Below, one piece after another: positions 34,436 through 43,151 of a stretch of DNA of 64,000 nucleotides. The stretch's first letter is position 1. Every line of letters starts with the position of its first letter. The notes under the pieces were generated by a model. That model ran no database searches and was not told the origin of the DNA. It saw nothing but the letters and a program-made list of their open reading frames with translations. This stretch comes from Pseudomonadales bacterium (GTDB taxonomy: Bacteria; Pseudomonadota; Gammaproteobacteria; Pseudomonadales; Azotimanducaceae). The position numbers were made by a program, and so were the translations under genes. The stretch covers positions 1 to 64,000 of the forward strand of contig JALZVT010000056.1 in NCBI GenBank assembly GCA_023300545.1, written 5' to 3'.

Positions 34436-35989
34436 ATGTCCTGGGAAGCGGAAGTCAAAGAGATTGAGCGTCGCCGCCTGTTGGCCAAGCAGCAGGGCGG
34501 AGAAGTGGGCATTGCCAAGCAGCATGCCAAGGGCCGATTAACGATTCGCGAGCGCATCGACAAGCTGCTCGACCCGGGGTCGTTTCAAGAACAGGGCAAA
34601 ACCACGGCGTTGCCTGACTATGACGACAACGGCGAGTTGCTGGGTTATCAGCCCGCAAATTATGTGCTGGGTCATGGTCAGATCGACAAGCGCCGCATTG
34701 TGGTGGGTGGCGAAGACTTCACTCTAAAAGGCGGCTCGCCTAACGCGGCGGGTCTGCGCAAAAGCGTGTATGCCGAACATCTGGCGTTGCAACGCAAGGT
34801 GCCACTGGTGCGTTTGCTGGAAGGCGGCGGTGGCAGCGTTAAGGGTGGTGGCAAGAAAGGCGGCACGGTGGGCGACCCGGTGTTCAACCAGCCCCGGTTC
34901 AAAATAATTGCCGACTGCATGACCGAGGTGCCGGTGGTGTCGGGGGCCATGGGGCCGGTGGCGGGCTTTCCAGCCGGTCGTTTGGTGGCCTCACACTTCT
35001 CAGTGATGACCCGTGAAACTGCACAAGTTTTGATTGGTGGTCCGGCGCTGGTGCAGCGTGCGTTGGGTGTGCGCTTAACCAAAGAAGAGCTGGGTGGTTC
35101 GCAAATTCATTCACTATCGGGCGTGGTTGATAACGTGGCCGACGATGAAGACGATGCGCTGAAACAGATCAGGCAGTTTTTGAGTTATCTGCCCAGCAGC
35201 GCGTGGCAGTCTGCGCCACGCTTGCCCTGCAACGATTCGGTAGAACGCATGGAGCAAGATCTGCTCTCGGCAGTGCCGCGAGATCCGAATGCGCCCTTCG
35301 ACATGCGCGCGATTGTTGAAATGGTGATGGACCTTGGCAGCTTCTTTGAAGTAGCCAAAGACTACGGCCCCAGCCAAATCGCGGGCCTTGCCCGGCTCAA
35401 CGGCCAACCCGTGGGAGTGCTTGCCAACGACTGTCGTTTCTACGCGGGCGCAATGACGGCAGAGGCGGCGCAAAAATACCGCCGCTTTGTTGAAATGTGC
35501 GACAGCTTCCACTTGCCCATTGTTAACTTTGTCGACCAGCCGGGCTTCATGATTGGCCCTGAGGCCGAACGCAACGGCACCATTCGTTATGGCATGGCGG
35601 CGGTGGCGGCCGCTGTGCAAGCTCAGGTGCCCTGGGCGTCAATACAGGTGCACAAAGGCTTTGGAGTAGCGACCGCGGCCCACTACGGCACCGACGCCTA
35701 CGTGATCTCTTGGCCCTCGGTTGAATCGGGCGCGTTGCCGCTGGAGGGTGGTGTGGCCGTTGCCTACCACCGGGAAATCGCGGCAGCGGCTGACCCTGAT
35801 GCCAAGCGTAAAGAGCTGGAAGACGCTCTGCGGGCAAATCGCTCGCCTTACAGTCGGGCCGAGTCGTTCTCAGTGCACGAGCTGATTGACCCCAGAGAGA
35901 CCCGGCCGGTGCTGGGGGAGTGGATTGACTGGATTCAGCCCCAACTGGCCATGCTGCGGGAGCCGGTGCGGTTTGGGATCCGGCCCTAG
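34436..35989 (+). CDS. Acyl-CoA carboxylase carboxyltransferase subunit
   Basis: 517-residue carboxyltransferase of the propionyl-/methylcrotonyl-/acetyl-CoA carboxylase beta family, which moves the carboxyl group from carboxybiotin to an acyl-CoA. It starts ERRRLLAKQQGGEVGIAKQH and GRLTIRERIDKLLDPGSFQE, as usual. The oxyanion-forming glycines are in SGAMGPVAGFPA and the second crotonase half carries FVDQPGFMIGPEAE and ATAAHYGTDAYVISWPS. The substrate cannot be fixed. The biotin-carrier ORF ends 4 bp upstream; no biotin carboxylase gene is in the window, so that subunit must be encoded elsewhere. Confidence 0.88.
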   Translation: MSWEAEVKEIERRRLLAKQQGGEVGIAKQHAKGRLTIRERIDKLLDPGSFQEQGKTTALPDYDDNGELLGYQPANYVLGHGQIDKRRIVVGGEDFTLKGGSPNAAGLRKSVYAEHLALQRKVPLVRLLEGGGGSVKGGGKKGGTVGDPVFNQPRFKIIADCMTEVPVVSGAMGPVAGFPAGRLVASHFSVMTRETAQVLIGGPALVQRALGVRLTKEELGGSQIHSLSGVVDNVADDEDDALKQIRQFLSYLPSSAWQSAPRLPCNDSVERMEQDLLSAVPRDPNAPFDMRAIVEMVMDLGSFFEVAKDYGPSQIAGLARLNGQPVGVLANDCRFYAGAMTAEAAQKYRRFVEMCDSFHLPIVNFVDQPGFMIGPEAERNGTIRYGMAAVAAAVQAQVPWASIQVHKGFGVATAAHYGTDAYVISWPSVESGALPLEGGVAVAYHREIAAAADPDAKRKELEDALRANRSPYSRAESFSVHELIDPRETRPVLGEWIDWIQPQLAMLREPVRFGIRP

Positions 35990-36057
35990 AGGCGTGGGGC
36001 CCCCATTGTGTCTATAATCCGTCCGCATAAATTCTTAGAAGTTTCGGAGCCCAACCC

Positions 36058-36924
36058 ATGAGTTATTCTTTTGAAGGCAAAGTTGCCATTGTTACTGGTT
36101 CTGGCGGCGGTCTTGGCCGTTGTCATGCGCTTGAGCTTGCCAAGCGTGGTGCCAAGGTTGTTATCAACGATCTGGGCGGTTCTATGGACGGCACAGGCGG
36201 CAACTCTGAGGCGGCGGAAGCCGTGGTTGCTGAGATTGTTGCAGCTGGTGGCGAAGCCATTGCCAACGGCGGCAGCGTGTCTGATCCAGCCGGTGCGGCT
36301 AGCATTGTTAAAGACGCCATGGACAAGTGGGGTCGTATCGACATTCTGATCAACAACGCCGGCATTCTGCGCGACAAGAGCTTCGCAAAAATGACCATGG
36401 CTGATTTTCAGGTTGTTATCGACGTGCACCTGATGGGCGCTGCAATGGTCACCAGTGCGGTTTGGCCGATCATGAAAGCGCAGAACTTCGGTCGCATTGT
36501 GATGACCACCTCACCCTCAGGTTTGTTTGGTAACTTTGGCCAGGCAAATTACGGCGCTGCCAAGCTGGGCCTGGTTGGTTTGATGAACACCCTCAAAATC
36601 GAAGGTGCCAAGAACAACATTCACACCAACGCGATTGCGCCAGTGGCCATCACCCGCATGACCGAAAACATCATTCCCGAAGGCGCACACGAGGCGTTGG
36701 GTCCTGAGCACATTACGCCTCCCGTGGTTTACCTGTGCACAGAAGATGCGCCAAACGGCGTCACCATTCAGGCAGCTGGTCGTAAATATTCCATTGCCCT
36801 TACGGTTGAAAACGAAGGCGTCAGCTTTGAAAACGATGCCACAGTAGAAGACATTGGTGCGCAGTTTGAAGCGATCAGTGACATCAGCAACGTTAAGCCA
36901 CGCGGCATGTTGTCGCTGACCTAG
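36058..36924 (+). CDS. SDR, MFE-2-type (3R)-hydroxyacyl-CoA dehydrogenase-like
   Basis: 288-residue SDR of the type that forms the N-terminal dehydrogenase domain of peroxisomal multifunctional enzyme 2. NAD motif VTGSGGGLGRCHALELAKRG (about 12-31), VVINDLGGSMDGTG, LINNAGILRDKSF, catalytic Ser in VMTTSPSGLFGNFGQANYG and Y165/K169 in the same segment. Such enzymes oxidise 3-hydroxyacyl-CoA esters in beta-oxidation or act on steroid/bile-type substrates. It lies downstream of the acyl-CoA carboxylase gene with an approximately 70-bp gap, consistent with a CoA-ester pathway but not proof of one. Confidence 0.87.
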   Translation: MSYSFEGKVAIVTGSGGGLGRCHALELAKRGAKVVINDLGGSMDGTGGNSEAAEAVVAEIVAAGGEAIANGGSVSDPAGAASIVKDAMDKWGRIDILINNAGILRDKSFAKMTMADFQVVIDVHLMGAAMVTSAVWPIMKAQNFGRIVMTTSPSGLFGNFGQANYGAAKLGLVGLMNTLKIEGAKNNIHTNAIAPVAITRMTENIIPEGAHEALGPEHITPPVVYLCTEDAPNGVTIQAAGRKYSIALTVENEGVSFENDATVEDIGAQFEAISDISNVKPRGMLSLT

Positions 36925-36934
36925 GGTGTAACTC

Positions 36935-37117
36935 ATGCCGGGCGTTATCTTTTCTCTAGTGCTGTCCTTTATGGTGGCAGGGTTCGCCTGGTTATTGTTA
37001 GGAGCTCGCGTGCAAGTCAGCAGCGAGCCCGAGCAGAACAACGTTCTGAATTTCTTTGTCTACCTGCTGATCGCGCTGCCGTTTTCGATCGCCCTCGCGT
37101 TCTTTGGAATGCAATAG
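36935..37117 (+). CDS. Small two-helix membrane protein
   Basis: 60 residues with two predicted membrane segments (VIFSLVLSFMVAGFAWLLLG and FFVYLLIALPFSIALAFFG) separated by a short hydrophilic loop. No family recognised. It sits directly after the SDR gene and 17 bp before the methyltransferase start, with no gap for a promoter, so it is probably real and cotranscribed. The protein may be too small to resolve further. Confidence 0.55.
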   Translation: MPGVIFSLVLSFMVAGFAWLLLGARVQVSSEPEQNNVLNFFVYLLIALPFSIALAFFGMQ

Positions 37118-37133
37118 CGCCAAGCGCCAAGTG

Positions 37134-37751
37134 ATGAACCTCGAACTCAATCCCGATGACGTCAAAGGGTTTTTGCACCCTGACGAAGGCGCACGCCTGT
37201 ATGAACTGGGCGAACAGGCCGCAGCGCTTGGGCCTTGTCTCGAGGTTGGCAGTTATTGCGGCAAATCGACGGTGTATCTAGGGTCTGGCGTTCGTGCTGG
37301 CGGTGGCCAGTTATTTGCGCTGGATCATCACCGTGGCTCGGAAGAACACCAGAAAGGCGAGGGTTATCACGACGCGGAGTTGTTTGATGCCGAGATTGAA
37401 CGGATGGATTCGTTGCCCGCGTTCCGGCGCACGTTGTTTCGGGCGGGGTTAGAGAGCAACGTCATTCCCGTGGTGGCAAGCTCGGATCAGTTGGGCAATG
37501 TGTGGCGCATTCCGCTGGGCATGGTATTTATCGATGGGGGCCACAGCTTTGCGGCAGCCCAGATCGATTTGCGAGCCTGGATGGGGCATGTGTTGCCGGG
37601 CGGCTATTTGGCGATTCACGACATTTTTGCAAGTGAAGCCGAAGGCGGTCAGGCGCCTCGAACTATTCTTGAGCAGGCTGAGGCCAGTGGGCTGTTTGAG
37701 CCCAGAGTGATGACACAGACGCTCGGCGTGTTGAAGCGAAGAGCAATCTAG
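37134..37751 (+). CDS. Class I SAM-dependent methyltransferase (Methyltransf_24-like)
   Basis: About 205 residues. SAM-binding motif I is CLEVGSYCGKSTVYLGSG (about 33-50), then acidic residue and LFALDHHRGSEEH at the end of strand 2, and FIDGGHSFAAAQIDLRAWMG at motif IV, where the DGGH pattern is typical of the Methyltransf_24 branch. HIDE-like IHDIF follows. An O-methyltransferase or a cephalosporin-hydroxylase-related role is possible; substrate unknown. The ATG at 37134 (GTG one codon upstream) gives a clean N-terminus; the longer ORF from 37104 has no support. Confidence 0.8.
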   Translation: MNLELNPDDVKGFLHPDEGARLYELGEQAAALGPCLEVGSYCGKSTVYLGSGVRAGGGQLFALDHHRGSEEHQKGEGYHDAELFDAEIERMDSLPAFRRTLFRAGLESNVIPVVASSDQLGNVWRIPLGMVFIDGGHSFAAAQIDLRAWMGHVLPGGYLAIHDIFASEAEGGQAPRTILEQAEASGLFEPRVMTQTLGVLKRRAI

Positions 37752-37762
37752 ACCTCAGTTGA

Positions 37763-37891
37763 CTATTCGGCCTCGGTAGCGGGTTGATCGCCGTCCGTCT
37801 GCTGAGCTTTGGCTTTCTTCTTCTCTTCTTTCTTCTTCTGTTTGGCTAATTCACGTTGACGCTTTTCGTGGGAATAATTCGGTTTTTTCAT
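37763..37891 (-). CDS. Small basic conserved protein (42 residues)
   Basis: A 42-residue reading frame below the usual size cut-off. The sequence starts MKKPNYSHEKRQRELAKQKK, continues through a Lys/Glu-rich helix and ends in an acidic TEAE tail. Proteins of this type (KKPNY...KRQRELAK) recur in many proteobacteria as far as I recall, which supports a real gene; their role is unknown, perhaps nucleic-acid or ribosome binding. It is convergent with the methyltransferase gene, whose stop is 12 bp away. No strong Shine-Dalgarno is seen. Confidence 0.65.
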   Translation of the reverse strand: MKKPNYSHEKRQRELAKQKKKEEKKKAKAQQTDGDQPATEAE

Positions 37892-38023
37892 TGTGTTGGT
37901 GCGGACTCCAGGTCGTGGATCTAGTGGTCTCAGAGTCGTCCTGCATGGGCGGCCCCGTTCTTAGCGGGCATCTTAACAGGGATTCAAAGCGATATTCTTG
38001 GCTATCAGAGGCGCTAGACGCGA

Positions 38024-38593
38024 CTACGACGCCCCCAAGCCTTTGTGCAGATTAACCAGTAGCAATCTACGCTCGGCCGTTGGAATGCACGACAGGGCGA
38101 CGCCTTTGCTCGATTCTGGAGTGCAAAACGGTGGGTGCTCAGAGATGAGCTGGCCTGGGGCCGGTGTATTGCCGTCTTGAATCGATTTCAATAGGGGCTG
38201 CATGCCCAGATTGCTCACGGGGTTAGCGGCGATCCAGTCGAAGAACTCACTCAGGTCGAGTTCCAGGTTGTCTACCTTGCCGGTTTCAGCGTCAAGATAG
38301 ATGACTTGCCCGGCGCGCAGAAAAAACTGAAACCCCAGACAGTCCTCACCAAAAGGCACGTCTTCGCCTTTGATACTGTTGTAGTGCCGGTAAGCGGCAT
38401 TAGGACCAGTCCATGCTTCCCGCAGTGAGTGCCAGGCTGGTTGGGTGCAGGCGCCAAACAGATGAAATCCGCCGTGGTATTGAATGAAGCCGTTGATCTG
38501 CTGGAGCAGAGCGGCGAGGTGGCTTGGCAGTGAGCGCAGCAGCTCTTGATCGTTGAGCGCGGGGCCCTGGAAGGTTAGATTTTCGAGTTTCAC
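38024..38593 (-). CDS. SMI1/KNR4 (SUKH)-like protein
   Basis: 189 residues. The fold signature of the SUKH superfamily is suggested by SLPSHLAALLQQINGFIQYH near the N-terminus, GGFHLFG, the central DCLGFQFFLRAGQVIYLDAE and then LSEFFDWIAANP. SUKH proteins include immunity proteins against contact-dependent toxins, but many are housekeeping scaffolds and no toxin gene is adjacent here. The family assignment is tentative and rests on these few motifs. Confidence 0.5.
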   Translation of the reverse strand: MKLENLTFQGPALNDQELLRSLPSHLAALLQQINGFIQYHGGFHLFGACTQPAWHSLREAWTGPNAAYRHYNSIKGEDVPFGEDCLGFQFFLRAGQVIYLDAETGKVDNLELDLSEFFDWIAANPVSNLGMQPLLKSIQDGNTPAPGQLISEHPPFCTPESSKGVALSCIPTAERRLLLVNLHKGLGAS

Positions 38594-38764
38594 TGATTTG
38601 CGGCCACATCGCTGTCGATACGTTTTACAGGTTTGGTCAGTGAATTGATATTGGAATTAGGTCCGTACGGGTAGCGATTAATCACAAAATTATCACGGAA
38701 TTGTTCGATCAGGGAAGGGTCTGAGTTAGACGATTTACCGCACACTAATCACCTGGATCGAAAC

Positions 38765-39571
38765 ATGACGCAGTTGAGTCGCTACTTGTTAGGAGTAGGC
38801 CTATTGGCAGTTGGGCCACTTGTTCACGCCGGGGCGTGGACACTCAAAGAAAATGACAACTACAACAAAGTGGCCATTAACTACTTTGAAGCCACTGATA
38901 CCTTTGGCCCGGCGGCTGAAGGGTTTGAGAAATTCACCGATTACACCGTCAACTATTACGGCGAATTTGGTCTATCAGATAAGGTCACCTTTATCACTCA
39001 GGTGCCGCTGCGCCAATCTAAGAACAGTACCGTGACCGGTTCGGCAGAAACCACCGGCGTTGGCGACGTTGATCTTGGCCTGCGCCTCAACCTGATTGAG
39101 AGCGACTGGGTCGTGTCGACCCAACTGCTTTACAAAGCCCCTTTTCTTTATGACGAAGACGCAGACCTGCCATTGGGTAACGGTCAGTCTGATCTCGAGT
39201 TACGTCTGCAATTGGGCCGGTCGTTGTTCCCCTATGGTTATTTGGGCCTCGAAGCGGGCTATCGCTATCGCGCCGAAGAGCCCAGTGATGAGTTTCGCTT
39301 TTTGGCAGAATACGGTTTTGATCTCACCCCGAAGATCTATCTGCGCTCGAAAGTCGATGTGATTCTCGCCGTCGATAGCACCGACATTGTGGTTGAGACT
39401 GATGGCAACCCCAATTTCCCCAGCGCGTTTGATCTGGGCCGCCTGGAAATCAGTGCCGGCTACAAAATCAACAAAGACATCGGCGTGGAGTTCACCTTCA
39501 CCGAAGCCCTGTTCGGAGAGAACATTCTGGATGGTGATGGCTACCAACTGGGCTTTGTCTTCGCGTTCTAA
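38765..39571 (+). CDS. Outer-membrane beta-barrel protein
   Basis: 268 residues. An N-terminal signal peptide (LGVGLLAVGPLVHAGA) is followed by many short amphipathic strands (for example VNYYGEFGLSDKVTFITQVP, DVDLGLRLNLI, YLGLEAGYRYRAEE) ending in a C-terminal aromatic YQLGFVFAF, the usual barrel-assembly signal. Roughly a dozen strands are likely. No porin or transporter family was recognised. Its stop is 2 bp before the start of the GT2 gene, so it probably acts with the glycosyltransferases downstream, perhaps in glycan export. Confidence 0.75.
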   Translation: MTQLSRYLLGVGLLAVGPLVHAGAWTLKENDNYNKVAINYFEATDTFGPAAEGFEKFTDYTVNYYGEFGLSDKVTFITQVPLRQSKNSTVTGSAETTGVGDVDLGLRLNLIESDWVVSTQLLYKAPFLYDEDADLPLGNGQSDLELRLQLGRSLFPYGYLGLEAGYRYRAEEPSDEFRFLAEYGFDLTPKIYLRSKVDVILAVDSTDIVVETDGNPNFPSAFDLGRLEISAGYKINKDIGVEFTFTEALFGENILDGDGYQLGFVFAF

Positions 39572-39573
39572 TA

Positions 39574-41124
39574 ATGGATTGGATTGCAGTATTTTTACTG
39601 GTTGGCCATTACAGCCTGTTGATCGCGTTGTGTGTTTTTGGCGCACATCGCTTTATCACCACCTATCATGCCAGGCGGCTTTACCAGTCGCCTGATGGGC
39701 ACCCCCAGTTTGTAGACTTGCCTTTGGTTACGGTGCACCTGCCGCTGTTTAACGAACAGTTTGTTGCCCAGCGACTGATAGACGCTATTGCCCAGTTAGA
39801 CTACCCAACTCATCTGTTGCAAATTCAGGTGCTCGATGACTCGACCGACTCGACCACCGAACTCATTGCACAGCGTGTTGCGCACTATCGCCGACAAGGC
39901 CTGCCTATCGAACACATCCACCGCAGTGACCGCAGAGGTTACAAGGCGGGTGCGTTAAATGACGCGATGGTGTCAACCCGGGGCGAGTTCATTGCCGTTT
40001 TTGATGCCGACTTTGTGCCCTCGCCAGACTGGTTGATGAAGGTGGTCCATCACTTCAGCAACCCAAAGATTGGCATGGTTCAAACCCAGTGGGATTACCT
40101 AAATCGCAAAGACAGTTTACTGACACGACTTCAGGGCATCATGCTTGATGCGCATTTTGGCGTCGAACAGGCCGCGCGCTACGCCTCGGGTGCCTTCTTT
40201 AATTTCAATGGCACGGCTGGTATGTGGCGCCGAACCGCCATTGAAGATGCCGGCGGTTGGCAAGCTGACACCATTACCGAAGACCTTGATCTAAGTTATC
40301 GAGCGCAGTTGGTGGGTTGGCAGTTTGTGTATTTGCGCAACGTTCGGTGTTTGAGTGAACTGCCCGCGAACATGAACGCGTTTAAAAACCAGCAACGGCG
40401 TTGGTCGAAGGGCGGCGTTGAAGTCATGCTCAAACTGCTGGCGCGAATTTGGCGAGTGAAATTGCCCGAGCCCAGCACGTCATCTGTACCAAGCCGACGG
40501 CGTGCCTGGAGCATTAAACTTGAAGCCTCGCTGCACCTTGCCAGCAACCTGACTCACCTGCTGATACTGATTGATAGCGTGGTGTTCCTCATTCCAGCCG
40601 TGGTGCTGCGGCAGAACATACTGCCTTACCCACCGATCTGGGTTGATTTCATATTGTTCACTTTTGGTGGGTTGTCGCACCTGTATTTTTATCTGAGTGC
40701 GCAAGGCGTGTTGGGGCGGCCGGTGTGGCGACAACTGTGGCTTGTGCCGTTACTCATGGCCACCTCGATTGGTTTGAGTCGCAGCAACGGCAGCGGTGTA
40801 TTCGAAGCGTTGCGACGACAGAAAAGCCCCTTTGTGCGTACGCCCAAAATCGGCACCACAGGCACCTTTGCTGACTCAGACATTGAGCCGAGCGAAGCGC
40901 CATCGAAGGCGACAGAAGCGGTGAGCTACCTGCGTCAGTTCACCCTTAGTGGTGAGGCTGTCGAAGTGCTGCTGGGCCTTTGTTATGTGTTGACGACGAT
41001 CTGGTGCGTTCAGAACCAGGTGTACCTGGCGCTGCCGTTTATGGCGCTGTTTGCGATTGGATTTTTATACGCCGGAACCGCAAGCTTGCGCGAACGCCTT
41101 GCGTCGTCTTTTAGCTCGGCATGA
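39574..41124 (+). CDS. Family 2 processive glycosyltransferase (CslA/mannan-synthase-like)
   Basis: 516 residues, membrane bound. An N-terminal hydrophobic segment, then GT2 motifs: VTVHLPLFNE, VLDDSTDSTTE, DAD (144-146) in VFDADFVPS, FNFNGTAGMWRR, TED (about 235) and QQRRW (about 273-277), the D,D,D,QxxRW pattern of cellulose/mannan-type synthases. Several C-terminal helices complete the channel. The short spacing and layout resemble plant CslA glucomannan synthases and their bacterial relatives. It lies between a beta-barrel and a GT-C-type protein, in what looks like a polysaccharide cluster. Confidence 0.88.
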   Translation: MDWIAVFLLVGHYSLLIALCVFGAHRFITTYHARRLYQSPDGHPQFVDLPLVTVHLPLFNEQFVAQRLIDAIAQLDYPTHLLQIQVLDDSTDSTTELIAQRVAHYRRQGLPIEHIHRSDRRGYKAGALNDAMVSTRGEFIAVFDADFVPSPDWLMKVVHHFSNPKIGMVQTQWDYLNRKDSLLTRLQGIMLDAHFGVEQAARYASGAFFNFNGTAGMWRRTAIEDAGGWQADTITEDLDLSYRAQLVGWQFVYLRNVRCLSELPANMNAFKNQQRRWSKGGVEVMLKLLARIWRVKLPEPSTSSVPSRRRAWSIKLEASLHLASNLTHLLILIDSVVFLIPAVVLRQNILPYPPIWVDFILFTFGGLSHLYFYLSAQGVLGRPVWRQLWLVPLLMATSIGLSRSNGSGVFEALRRQKSPFVRTPKIGTTGTFADSDIEPSEAPSKATEAVSYLRQFTLSGEAVEVLLGLCYVLTTIWCVQNQVYLALPFMALFAIGFLYAGTASLRERLASSFSSA

Positions 41125-41131
41125 ACTCGGT

Positions 41132-42457
41132 ATGACAACGCGCCAGCCTGGCCTGCGCCTGCCAAGCGATGTTCTGTTAGCCGGCGGCTTTCTTCTGACG
41201 TTAGCCTGTAGCTACCTGATGTTGTATCTGCCGACACATCAACGCGGCACACTCACCATTGTGTTGTTTGTGCTGTGCACCTTATGGATGCTGAAGTTTT
41301 GGCAGCTGGCCCAGGCGCAACCCGGCGAGCATCACCTTGAGCTGATTGTTGCCCTGGGCGTTTTGGCCAGGCTTTTGTTGTTTGCCACCCCTGGCTTCAC
41401 CAGCAATGATACGGAGCGGTATTTGTGGGATGGCGCCGTTCTGCTCAACGGCTTTGACCCCTACCAGTTGCACCCGGATCACCCGACTCTGGCGCCTCTG
41501 CGTGCGGTTTGGCCAACACCTGAAGAACATGCCGCGTATCAAACGCTTTACCCGCCACTCGCACTGGCAATTTTTGCGGCTTGTGCCAGCGCGGGTGCAG
41601 ATGCCGGGCTGTGGGTATGGAAGCTGGTGGTTACTGTCGCAAGCCTGATCAGTTTGTGGGTTATGCGCAGCCTGCTCAAGACGCTGGGGCAAACTCAACA
41701 CCTGAGCCTGTTTGCCCTCTCGCCATTGGTGTTGTTAGAGACTGGTGTGGGTGCGCACGTCGACAGTCTGTCGGTGTTGGCCGTGTGCGTAATGCTGTGG
41801 TGTGTTGTCCACAGTCGTTGGACCTGGGCGGGTGTGGCGATTGGGTTGGGTGCCAGTATTAAACTGCTGCCGATATTGGCATTGGGTCCGCTGTTGTTTG
41901 CTCATCCGCTGCGGCGTTGGCCATGGATTTTGTTGGGTACAGGCATTGCCTTGCTCGCCTGTTATGGCTTGGCCTTGCAGATGGCGTTGGTGCCTGTTGG
42001 CAGTTTGGCTACGTTTTTTGCAAAGTGGCGGTTTGGTTCGCCGGTGTTCAGCCTGCTGGATTCTTTGCCACTATTTGCCGAGCAGCATAACAACGGTCTG
42101 TGGACCTTGGTGCCTATTGTGGGGGTTGCGATTGTTGCTGGCCTTGGTGCGCTGTGGCTTAGCCGACGAGATTTTGTGACGGGGCTGTTGGCGATGTTCA
42201 GCATTCCACTGGTGTTAAGCCCGGTGGTGTTCCCGTGGTATCTCATGGTGTTGGTGCCATTGTTAGCGATGCGGCCGAGCCCCGTCGTTATACTCTGGGT
42301 AAGCCTTGCTCCGGTAACCTACGAAGTGCTGAACGGTTTTGCCAGCACTGGTCTCTGGCAACCCGCGGTATGGCCGTTGGGGGTTATCGCTGGTGGTTGG
42401 TTCTTTGGGTTTTGCTATCGCTATCGCCGCCGCGCGTTAAAGCCCGAGATGCTCTAG
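41132..42457 (+). CDS. GT-C-type glycosyltransferase (GT87/DUF2029-like membrane protein)
   Basis: About 441 residues with at least ten membrane segments. N-terminal hydrophobic helices are followed by FTSNDTERYLWDGAVLLNGF, the first-loop acidic residues typical of GT-C enzymes that use polyprenyl-phosphate sugar donors, and a later GVGAHVDSLSVL and ASIKLLPILALGPLL. Likely a mannosyl- or other glycosyltransferase acting outside the cytoplasmic membrane. It starts 7 bp after the GT2 stop, so it belongs to the same operon. The last 21 bp overlap the convergent peptidase-like gene. Confidence 0.8.
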   Translation: MTTRQPGLRLPSDVLLAGGFLLTLACSYLMLYLPTHQRGTLTIVLFVLCTLWMLKFWQLAQAQPGEHHLELIVALGVLARLLLFATPGFTSNDTERYLWDGAVLLNGFDPYQLHPDHPTLAPLRAVWPTPEEHAAYQTLYPPLALAIFAACASAGADAGLWVWKLVVTVASLISLWVMRSLLKTLGQTQHLSLFALSPLVLLETGVGAHVDSLSVLAVCVMLWCVVHSRWTWAGVAIGLGASIKLLPILALGPLLFAHPLRRWPWILLGTGIALLACYGLALQMALVPVGSLATFFAKWRFGSPVFSLLDSLPLFAEQHNNGLWTLVPIVGVAIVAGLGALWLSRRDFVTGLLAMFSIPLVLSPVVFPWYLMVLVPLLAMRPSPVVILWVSLAPVTYEVLNGFASTGLWQPAVWPLGVIAGGWFFGFCYRYRRRALKPEML

Positions 42458-43072
42458 TAAAGGTCGATAGAGGTGAGCGTGGCTGCCTGAGTGGTTTGCG
42501 TCGCCCGGTTTGGTGAGACAGCCTTTGGGAGGTACGTAACTATCAATACGCTTTATTGGCTTAGTCGACCAATTGATATTGAAAGCGGCCAGCTTGGGGT
42601 AGAACTGCAGTTTTGAATAGCCCTTTACGTTGTCGTGAATCCACCAGGCTAAGGCTTGCCAGTCACCGGTTTTTTCGTAGTAGGGGACGGCTGAGTTCAC
42701 CACGATGCAGACAGTTGCTCCGCGGCTGCCATCAGCGCGGTCGTAATCCCAGATGTGAGCGCCGTAGTTCGCCTCATTACTCGCGCAGTTGTACTGGTTT
42801 TTGTTCTCAGCACCTTTGGCGTTAACAGACGGAGAGCGATAGCCCGAGCGAATGCTCACGCGTCCAAAGAACGCCTGAATCGGTTCTAAAACCTCGTGGC
42901 AGAGCTGCTGCCCAACGTCGATGGCCTTGTCGGGAAACTCTGGAATATTTGGAATGCCTTCGATCTGCGAAATTTCGGAATAGAGAAAGTCGCGCATGTA
43001 GAAGGAGGGTGATAGGGCGACGCGCCCAAGTGTTTCGAGGGTTTTTACGGACTTAGGTGGCGATTTCTTCAT
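42437..43072 (-). CDS. Peptidase M15-like protein
   Basis: 211 residues. The central part resembles the D-Ala-D-Ala carboxypeptidase/Hedgehog-type fold: PIQAFFGRVSIRSGYRSPSV (the GYRSP loop), then GAHIWDYDRADG, where His and Asp are plausible zinc ligands, and a C-terminal HSGSHAHLY. Intervening VCIVVNSAVPYYEKTGDWQA is typical of M15A-like proteins of unknown role. No signal peptide is obvious. The ATG at 43072 is chosen over an ORF start at 43267. It converges with the GT-C gene (21-bp overlap). Confidence 0.6.
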   Translation of the reverse strand: MKKSPPKSVKTLETLGRVALSPSFYMRDFLYSEISQIEGIPNIPEFPDKAIDVGQQLCHEVLEPIQAFFGRVSIRSGYRSPSVNAKGAENKNQYNCASNEANYGAHIWDYDRADGSRGATVCIVVNSAVPYYEKTGDWQALAWWIHDNVKGYSKLQFYPKLAAFNINWSTKPIKRIDSYVPPKGCLTKPGDANHSGSHAHLYRPLLEHLGL

Positions 43073-43151
43073 GACTGGTTGTCCGTGACGGCGACCGTGT
43101 TCCGTAACACGGTGCCGACTTTTCTGGCATGAGTCTATGGCAAGTGCGAGC

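Noticed and set aside
38024-38593. Toxin-immunity pair suggested by the SUKH-like protein
   Set aside because: No toxin, polymorphic or T6SS gene is adjacent, and the SUKH match is weak.
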